NCBI GenBank assembly: GCA_002503045.1
Contig: DAQW01000072.1
Location: forward strand, 17,603 to 27,561
Source of the DNA: Euryarchaeota archaeon UBA39
GTDB taxonomy: Archaea > Thermoplasmatota > Poseidoniia > Poseidoniales > Thalassarchaeaceae
DNA: 9,959 bases
Reading direction: 5' to 3'
Position 1 is the stretch's first letter. Each line of letters begins with the position of its first letter. The position numbers and the translations under genes were made by a program. The notes beneath the pieces were generated by a model. That model did not search any database, was not told the DNA's origin, and worked only from the letters and a program-made list of their open reading frames with translations. This document shows positions 5,249-9,959 of this stretch, one piece after another.

Positions 5249-7767
5249 TCATCACCAGCACGAAGAGCACCTACAGATACTAGATCTGCTTCCAGTACCG
5301 CTCCTTCAGCTTCTAAATCAGTACTATCTATGTACTCAAAATATTCATCTTCAGTATTCGAAAATCTTGTCACAAATAACGCAGTTGCTCCTGAAGTAAA
5401 TATAACCAATATAGCAATTAGAATGTATAATAGAACTGATGTTTCACTTTCAGACAATTTACTTTCTTCGAATAATGAAATTTCAGATTCATCATAAACA
5501 TCTCGAATCATTCTAAGATTACCTGAATTTGATTGATCATACATTTCTGATGGCGTTGTTGGATCTAAATCAGTATAGCCATCAGGGCGTTGGACTACTT
5601 CTACAACAACAGGTGTAGAAATATCAATTGTAAGAGCTGCTGAAACCGTATATGCAAACAACGGCTCATAGAATTCATCATCTATCGATGTAATTGGCAA
5701 AAGCGTAATACCATTACCAACAACATCAAATTCGGCATATTGATTCCATTGAGATTCGTCTATATCTAATGAATAGCTCACCACATCTCCATTTCTATTG
5801 CCGGTCCCAGCATCATTTTCACCATTCTCACCAATATCAATAGTTAGGCTATGTTGCCCGAAATCACCATGCTCCAATGTTCTCTGTACTACCTCAAAAA
5901 CTACATCCATTCTGATTGTTCCATTTGGAATGTAAGTATAGTGTCGATCATCGGTGGAATAAGTGCCAAAAGTACCTGAAGGGCCGTTGTTAAAATGACT
6001 CCATTCACCCTTCCATGAATGAACTAGCCTATCGGTAGATAATGGGATTTCAACTGTTTTCATAATGCCTTGATATTGATCGTAAGCATCCCAAACAGTT
6101 GGCCGAGTATCATCAACAAATCCATCTCCATCTGTATCTCTCATCAATTGTAATGTACGTGCTAAAGCAAGGGCTTTATCCACATGAACTAATCCATGGC
6201 CTACTCTCCAATCATGGCATAAATTTGTCATCGAAACATAACATGTGCTATTATCGGGAATATCATTACAGTCATCTTCATCATTACCTGATTCACATGA
6301 ATTTGGTAGATATTGTGCTGTTAATTCCATAATTAATTCAACTTCATGGACTCGAGTCTCATTTGCAATGTTCCAATTTTCCATCTGTAATCCTTGAGCA
6401 CTAGATCCAGTAACCAGGCTAGTTCCTTCATCGTGGTCATCACGATGATAATCTGCTACACCTAATGATGGGGCTGCATCTATCAATAATGTTGCAATTC
6501 CACCAATATGTGGAGTTGCCATACTAGTTCCACTTATTGCCATATAGTATAGATCGCCCTGAGTTCTAGTAGATGCATCAATAGCAGTTCTCCTAGGAGC
6601 AGTGGCCCAAATATCACGCCCTGGCGCTCCTAAATCAGGCCATGTGTGTTGTTGACTCATCCATCCGCGACTACTGAAAGAAGTTACCGCACCACCATCA
6701 TGAGTTAGTGCTGCAATAGAGATTGCACTGGGAGTATTTGCGTAAACATTAGTTCGAAGGTCATCATCACCTTCAGCTCCAGAACCACCGCTATTGCTAG
6801 CAGCAAAAATTACTGCTACTCCGTTTTCATAGGTTAGTAAATCAGTAATTGTAGCAATAGCTCCATTCGGGTTGTAATCGCCATTAGTTCCCCATGAATT
6901 AGAAACTACGCGAATATTATGGGGATTGTTTCCAGGTCTACTATGTTCGTATACCCACTCTAAACCCTGTTCTGCTGCAAAAATAGAAACTCCATCGCCC
7001 GTTCCTAGTGCAACTAATTGGGCACCCTTTGCGGTACCCAATCGTCTACCTCCTGATGCATCACCATTACCCGCTATAGTACCCCCAACATGAGTCCCGT
7101 GCCCTGATGATGTGTCGGAATTTTTGGTTTCAGTCCAACCAATTCCATCGTATTTGGCAGAATATATGACTTTTTCACCTTCCCATGGACCTGCATAATC
7201 GAAATCGGGGTGTTCTGCATCTACTCCAGTATCTAAATCGACAGCTGTAGTTCCATCTCCGTCAAATTCTGCAAATGACCCAGTATCTGTTAGAGAAATT
7301 GATCCATCTCGTTGAATGATTGCTCTACTCCAGGCAGTACTGGAATTAGTCACGTGAATAGTTTCATGCATCAAAATTGGTTCAGGAGTACTGATTGGTT
7401 CCTCAATGTAAAATGTGTCAAGTAGTCGATCTAATTCTAAAAATCGAATATCTGGATGATTACTAAGATGAGATACCATATACCGGTCCATTTGTGCTAA
7501 TCCACCATTTAGTAAATCAGATTCTACATCAAATGAAATTCCATGCTTAATCATAAATGCTCGATGAATAGGCATTATTTCTTCTGAGAATTGTACTATT
7601 ACGGGAAATGACGATGATGAATCATTTTCAATTGATCGTTGTAACTCTGAATCCATATAATTCATATTAGCATCTGGGACAATTGTTGCGCCAGCAGAGT
7701 GTGAAAATACCATCATAATCATTATCGAGACTAGAGTAATAGAAGAACGGCGACTGGTCGACCCCAT
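5245..7767 (-). CDS. Membrane-anchored subtilisin-family (S8) serine protease precursor
   Basis: This is a secreted or surface protease of 840 aa. Parts in order: a signal peptide (about 1-27, hydrophobic TLVSIMIMMVF, probable cleavage after AGA); an I9-like propeptide region (about 54-120); and the S8 catalytic domain. The catalytic Asp179 lies in DLDTGVD, His223 in SGHGTHVGG, the oxyanion Asn325 in AASNSGG and the nucleophile Ser415 in SGTSMATPH. The domain closes with GHGLVHVDKALALA (523-536). All four cysteines of the protein (491, 500, 509, 517) fall in a short insert before that point, suggesting two disulfides. A calcium-type loop DTDGDGFVDD (544-553) follows, then a beta-rich region to about 730. 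One transmembrane helix (about 777-799) and an acidic tail of about 40 residues end the protein. It is probably tethered outside the cell for peptide scavenging (inference). It may be co-transcribed with ygfZ, whose stop lies 47 bases upstream. Confidence 0.93.
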   Translation of the reverse strand: MGSTSRRSSITLVSIMIMMVFSHSAGATIVPDANMNYMDSELQRSIENDSSSSFPVIVQFSEEIMPIHRAFMIKHGISFDVESDLLNGGLAQMDRYMVSHLSNHPDIRFLELDRLLDTFYIEEPISTPEPILMHETIHVTNSSTAWSRAIIQRDGSISLTDTGSFAEFDGDGTTAVDLDTGVDAEHPDFDYAGPWEGEKVIYSAKYDGIGWTETKNSDTSSGHGTHVGGTIAGNGDASGGRRLGTAKGAQLVALGTGDGVSIFAAEQGLEWVYEHSRPGNNPHNIRVVSNSWGTNGDYNPNGAIATITDLLTYENGVAVIFAASNSGGSGAEGDDDLRTNVYANTPSAISIAALTHDGGAVTSFSSRGWMSQQHTWPDLGAPGRDIWATAPRRTAIDASTRTQGDLYYMAISGTSMATPHIGGIATLLIDAAPSLGVADYHRDDHDEGTSLVTGSSAQGLQMENWNIANETRVHEVELIMELTAQYLPNSCESGNDEDDCNDIPDNSTCYVSMTNLCHDWRVGHGLVHVDKALALARTLQLMRDTDGDGFVDDTRPTVWDAYDQYQGIMKTVEIPLSTDRLVHSWKGEWSHFNNGPSGTFGTYSTDDRHYTYIPNGTIRMDVVFEVVQRTLEHGDFGQHSLTIDIGENGENDAGTGNRNGDVVSYSLDIDESQWNQYAEFDVVGNGITLLPITSIDDEFYEPLFAYTVSAALTIDISTPVVVEVVQRPDGYTDLDPTTPSEMYDQSNSGNLRMIRDVYDESEISLFEESKLSESETSVLLYILIAILVIFTSGATALFVTRFSNTEDEYFEYIDSTDLEAEGAVLEADLVSVGALRAGDD

Positions 7768-7773
7768 GATTTT

Positions 7774-7779
7774 CCCTCT
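7774..7779 (-). promoter_or_regulatory. Shine-Dalgarno-like site of the S8 protease gene
   Basis: The minus strand reads AGAGGG six bases before the protease ATG at 7767. This is the clearest purine-rich ribosome-binding candidate among the gene starts I accept, and it supports the Met of MGSTSRR as the start, directly ahead of the signal peptide. Confidence 0.4.
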
Positions 7780-7814
7780 ATTGCCTCATTCTAATGCATT
7801 GCGATTGATTGATT

Positions 7815-8663
7815 TTACCATTTTGTTACAATCCTACAAATAGATTCATCAATAACAAATTCAGTTCCCACATCAGAAAAGTCTGGATGTATTAGTCCTA
7901 AGTTCATCCATATGTTATCATGGGATACTGAATCATATGATACTAATTTACCACCACCTACTATCCGATTATTTCCAGATGTAATTTCATTGTTCGAACT
8001 AAATGTCACAAGTGTGCGTGATAAAGAACCCCTTGCATCCATTCTTGCAATAATTTCTTGTCCAGTATAACATCCCTTAGTAAATGAAATATCATCACTT
8101 AGCGATACTTCTAATGGAATAGGATTGTATGTTTGAACAATCTCTCCATCTATTTGTCCATTCATAATTTTAAACAATCGTAAATCTTGATTTTCAATTA
8201 AAAAAACACCAGAAGCGTTCATTTTAACTTGTAATTTATTAATCTCAGTATTTGGACCCAAATGTACAAAAATTCCATTATTGATATAACAAGAATGGAC
8301 ATGATCATCAATTGATACTGAAAACGGTTCAGTTGAGTCTACTGAATCATAAACCCAGAGTGAAGAAAAACCAGAATCTAGGGGAATGATTTTGACATCT
8401 TGTTTCCAAGAAACTGACTTACTCAGTAATACTCTTGTTGAATCAGAACATCCATCAAGATGTATTATTGCTATCTGATCACCCAAATTCCAAATTAGAA
8501 TTCTATCAATCATGCGGCCATTTGAATTCAAAATACTAGCAAAAATAGATGAGTTTTCTTTTAAATTATTAACTGACTGAGTAGTAACTGAATGAAGTAA
8601 ATCCAATGAATCAGGTCCAATGAGTACTGAAATATCGGAATTATGTACATGATAAAATGTCAT
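7815..8663 (-). CDS. ygfZ: YgfZ/IBA57-type folate-binding Fe-S cluster protein (GcvT-like fold)
   Basis: YgfZ and its mitochondrial homologue IBA57 use a tetrahydrofolate-binding GcvT-like fold to support assembly or repair of certain [4Fe-4S] enzymes, working with A-type carriers. The family signature KGCYTGQE is encoded at 8055-8078 (Cys198 in this numbering) and is preceded by the usual NPIPLEVSLSDDISFT stretch and followed by IIARMDARG. The N-terminal part (ISVLIGPDSLDLLHSVTTQ, then ASILNSNGRMIDRILIW) matches the family pattern of a GxDAxxFLQGQxT-like segment followed by a GR-containing strand. I start at Met 8663 (282 aa), 4 bases after the upstream HesB stop. An in-frame ATG at 8720 would add 19 residues and overlap hesB by 53 bases; it has an AGGAGGAGG 8 bases ahead, so it cannot be excluded. 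The pairing with an A-type carrier agrees with an Fe-S role. Confidence 0.88.
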   Translation of the reverse strand: MTFYHVHNSDISVLIGPDSLDLLHSVTTQSVNNLKENSSIFASILNSNGRMIDRILIWNLGDQIAIIHLDGCSDSTRVLLSKSVSWKQDVKIIPLDSGFSSLWVYDSVDSTEPFSVSIDDHVHSCYINNGIFVHLGPNTEINKLQVKMNASGVFLIENQDLRLFKIMNGQIDGEIVQTYNPIPLEVSLSDDISFTKGCYTGQEIIARMDARGSLSRTLVTFSSNNEITSGNNRIVGGGKLVSYDSVSHDNIWMNLGLIHPDFSDVGTEFVIDESICRIVTKW

Positions 8664-8667
8664 ATTA

Positions 8668-9021
8668 TCAACCAAATGATTGGCCACATCCACATGATTT
8701 GTCAGCATTTGGATTTTCAATCTGGAAACCTCCTCCTAACAAGGTATCCTTGTAATCAACACGAATCCCATTCAATGTAGAACTGTCTTTATCATGAACC
8801 ATTACAGTAATTCCATTGAAAACAAATGATTGGAATGAAGAAGTATCTTCTGGTCGTTCAATTATCTGCATATCATACATATGTCCAGAACATCCTCCTG
8901 CTTCAACAGATATGAGTAAAATATGAGTTGACATGTCGTTACCCATGGCATTTTTCATAGCCTCAATTGCTGTATCAGTAGCATCGATTTCAGCTTTGAC
9001 AACATCTACTTGAATTGCCAT
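8668..9021 (-). CDS. A-type iron-sulfur carrier, IscA/ErpA/HesB family
   Basis: A-type carriers bind an Fe-S cluster through three conserved cysteines and hand it to target enzymes. Here these are Cys44 in VEAGGCSGHMYDMQI and Cys110 and Cys112 in the C-terminal SCGCGQSFG. The body also has NGITVMVHDKDS, LNGIRVDYKDTLLGGGFQIENPNA, which is the typical family ending. I start at Met 9021 (MAIQVDVVKA, 117 aa), close to the usual family length. Alternatives are ATG 9057 (12 more residues) and ATG 9270, but the latter would run antisense into fdhD and has no family support. Orthology to IscA, ErpA or SufA cannot be decided by eye, so no symbol is given. ygfZ follows after 4 bases, which implies one transcript and a shared Fe-S task. 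Confidence 0.9.
   Translation of the reverse strand: MAIQVDVVKAEIDATDTAIEAMKNAMGNDMSTHILLISVEAGGCSGHMYDMQIIERPEDTSSFQSFVFNGITVMVHDKDSSTLNGIRVDYKDTLLGGGFQIENPNADKSCGCGQSFG
8729..8737 (-). promoter_or_regulatory. Shine-Dalgarno-like AGGAGGAGG inside hesB, ahead of an alternative ygfZ start
   Basis: The minus strand reads AGGAGGAGG eight bases before the ATG at 8720, a perfect distance for a ribosome-binding site. The same bases also encode the conserved Gly-Gly-Gly of the HesB GGGF motif, so the match may be a by-product of protein coding. It matters because it decides between the 301- and 282-residue versions of the YgfZ protein. Confidence 0.3.
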
Positions 9022-9061
9022 CGGCAAAGAAAATGAGTCCCCATCAATCAAGCCCATGGGA

Positions 9062-9077
9062 GTCCGTACAGTCGGAC
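9062..9077. promoter_or_regulatory. Inverted repeat GTCCG-6-CGGAC between the TATA-like element and hesB (candidate operator)
   Basis: The two 5-base arms GTCCG (9062-9066) and CGGAC (9073-9077) are perfectly complementary around TACAGT. The repeat is GC-rich in an AT-rich spacer. It touches the TATA-like ACATATAT and covers the stretch between it and the expected hesB transcript start, where a bound repressor would block initiation. A regulator responsive to iron or Fe-S status would make sense, but none is identified. Confidence 0.3.
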
Positions 9078-9084
9078 ATATATG
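9077..9084. promoter_or_regulatory. Candidate shared TATA-like element between hesB and fdhD
   Basis: ACATATAT lies in the 118-base divergent spacer 9022-9139. Its midpoint is equally far (about 59-60 bases) from the hesB ATG at 9021 and the fdhD ATG at 9140. With archaeal spacing, both transcripts would have leaders of about 33 bases. It would put the alternative hesB ATG at 9057 at or just before the transcript start, which favours the 9021 start. Confidence 0.35.
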
Positions 9085-9139
9085 AATCTCAGTAACGATT
9101 CTAGGATGCTTTGATGACTTATCACCAATTCCTATTGTT

Positions 9140-9931
9140 ATGGACGGCACCAATGAGCGTGCTGCTATCAGGCATTCTTTGCATGAATCCATCCCAGTCG
9201 TAGATGTAATTGCTATTGAATCTCCTTTGCAAACATCATCTGATCGAGATGATGGTAAACTATACGGCACATTGATGAGAACACCTGGACACGATAAAGA
9301 ATTGATTTTAGGATTGATGATTTCATCCGGTGATTTACTTCCTAATCATGAAATTCCCGAGATTAAATTGTCATCTAATTCGATTCATGTTTCCATTAAT
9401 TCCACAAATTCTGAAAGAATTATTGATTCAACGTCAGCATGTGGAATTTGTGGTAGAGAAAATATAGAAATTACCCCCTTAATTGGTTGTACAAATATGC
9501 CAGAACTGAATATTGATTCACAATTAATACGTGATATAATTTCAAAAATTGGATTAGGTCAAAATTTGTTTCAATCTACTGGAGGCACACATGCTGCAGC
9601 ATTATGGAATTTAGAGGGGCAAATGTTATCGATTATGGAAGACGTTGGACGTCATAACGCATTTGACAAATTAGTAGGAAAACAGAGATTATCTTGTCAA
9701 TGGCCATTATCCAATAATATAGTCACATTGTCTGGAAGAATATCATATGAAATGGTCGAAAAGGCAGTACGTTCGAATATCCCAATATTAATGTCAGTTG
9801 GTTCTGCAACTACTGCAGCAATTGATTTAGCAGTTTTTCATGATTTAACTCTGATTGTATTCGCTCGGGATAACAGATATACTGTCATGACTGGGGCTCA
9901 TCGCATAATAAACGCCGATGAGGTCAAGTAA
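9140..9931 (+). CDS. fdhD: FdhD-type sulfurtransferase (formate dehydrogenase accessory protein)
   Basis: FdhD takes sulfur from a cysteine desulfurase and passes it to the Mo- or W-bis-MGD cofactor, giving the sulfido ligand needed by formate dehydrogenases and related enzymes. The sulfur-carrying CxxC pair is Cys101 and Cys104 in STSACGICGRE. Other family blocks are GTLMRTPGHDKELILGLMIS (43-62), STGGTHAAAL (146-155), EDVGRHNAFDKLVG (167-180) and SGRISYEMVEKA (198-209), followed by a TTAAIDLA segment and LIVFARDNRYTVMTG near the end. The length of 263 aa is about usual and the frame is complete. The ATG at 9140 leaves a normal N-terminus ahead of the IESPL strand. No good ribosome-binding site precedes it. 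It is divergent from the Fe-S carrier gene. No formate dehydrogenase or molybdopterin gene is in the window, so the client enzyme is unknown. Confidence 0.93.
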   Translation: MDGTNERAAIRHSLHESIPVVDVIAIESPLQTSSDRDDGKLYGTLMRTPGHDKELILGLMISSGDLLPNHEIPEIKLSSNSIHVSINSTNSERIIDSTSACGICGRENIEITPLIGCTNMPELNIDSQLIRDIISKIGLGQNLFQSTGGTHAAALWNLEGQMLSIMEDVGRHNAFDKLVGKQRLSCQWPLSNNIVTLSGRISYEMVEKAVRSNIPILMSVGSATTAAIDLAVFHDLTLIVFARDNRYTVMTGAHRIINADEVK

Positions 9932-9959
9932 TCATTGTATAACTCAACATCATGACAAG

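Noticed and set aside
7803..7814. Triple GATT tandem repeat after the ygfZ stop
   Set aside because: Twelve bases of a four-base unit in AT-rich DNA; no sign of a longer array or of function.
9022..9270. 83-residue N-terminal extension of the HesB protein
   Set aside because: It runs antisense through the first 131 bases of fdhD and the divergent spacer and has no similarity to A-type carriers; the family domain begins near Met 9021.
9932..9959. Possible next gene or terminator after fdhD
   Set aside because: Only 28 bases remain; no frame, stem or T-run can be judged from them.

Overview
The window looks like a compact, AT-rich microbial chromosome segment. It most likely comes from a planktonic marine archaeon of the Marine Group II/III (Poseidoniales-like) type, but this is inference. 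The clues are an archaeal-type valyl-tRNA synthetase (its editing domain ends in a CSFGDQNDV block, like the CTFGDKxDV block of archaeal ValRS), weak or absent Shine-Dalgarno sequences at most starts, TATA-like elements in both divergent spacers, and almost no spare DNA between genes. No rRNA, tRNA, IS element or CRISPR array is visible, and no gap between genes exceeds about 120 bases.

Layout: a 5'-truncated valS (+) ends exactly where a convergent short-form serA (-) ends. A 95-base divergent spacer follows. Then comes a rightward run of three genes: a nickel superoxide dismutase (sodN), its maturation protease (sodX, 4 bases later) and an unrecognised multi-spanning membrane protein (12 bases later). 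The membrane gene overlaps tail-to-tail by 4 bases with a leftward gene for a large membrane-anchored subtilisin-family protease. Upstream of the protease, on the same strand, are a YgfZ/IBA57-type protein and an A-type (IscA/HesB) Fe-S carrier, separated by 4 bases. A second divergent spacer separates these from a rightward fdhD-type sulfurtransferase gene, after which the window ends.

Two functional themes stand out. The first is superoxide defence that uses nickel: sodN has the HCDGPC nickel hook behind a 13-residue leader, and sodX encodes a small S26-type protease with the expected Ser/Lys dyad. The NiSOD resembles, from memory, the marine cyanobacterial/picoplankton branch, so lateral acquisition of a sodN-sodX cassette is likely. 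The second is sulfur and Fe-S chemistry: an IscA-type carrier with a YgfZ/IBA57 partner, the same pairing used for [4Fe-4S] assembly in mitochondria, placed opposite an FdhD sulfurtransferase for Mo/W-bis-MGD enzymes. No formate dehydrogenase or other molybdoenzyme is in the window.

The most interesting points are the sodN-sodX-membrane gene run, the ISCA/YgfZ pair facing fdhD, the ValRS that has lost both zinc-binding Cys pairs and has HIGA in place of HIGH, and a TATA-like element lying almost exactly midway in each divergent spacer with a short palindrome beside it.
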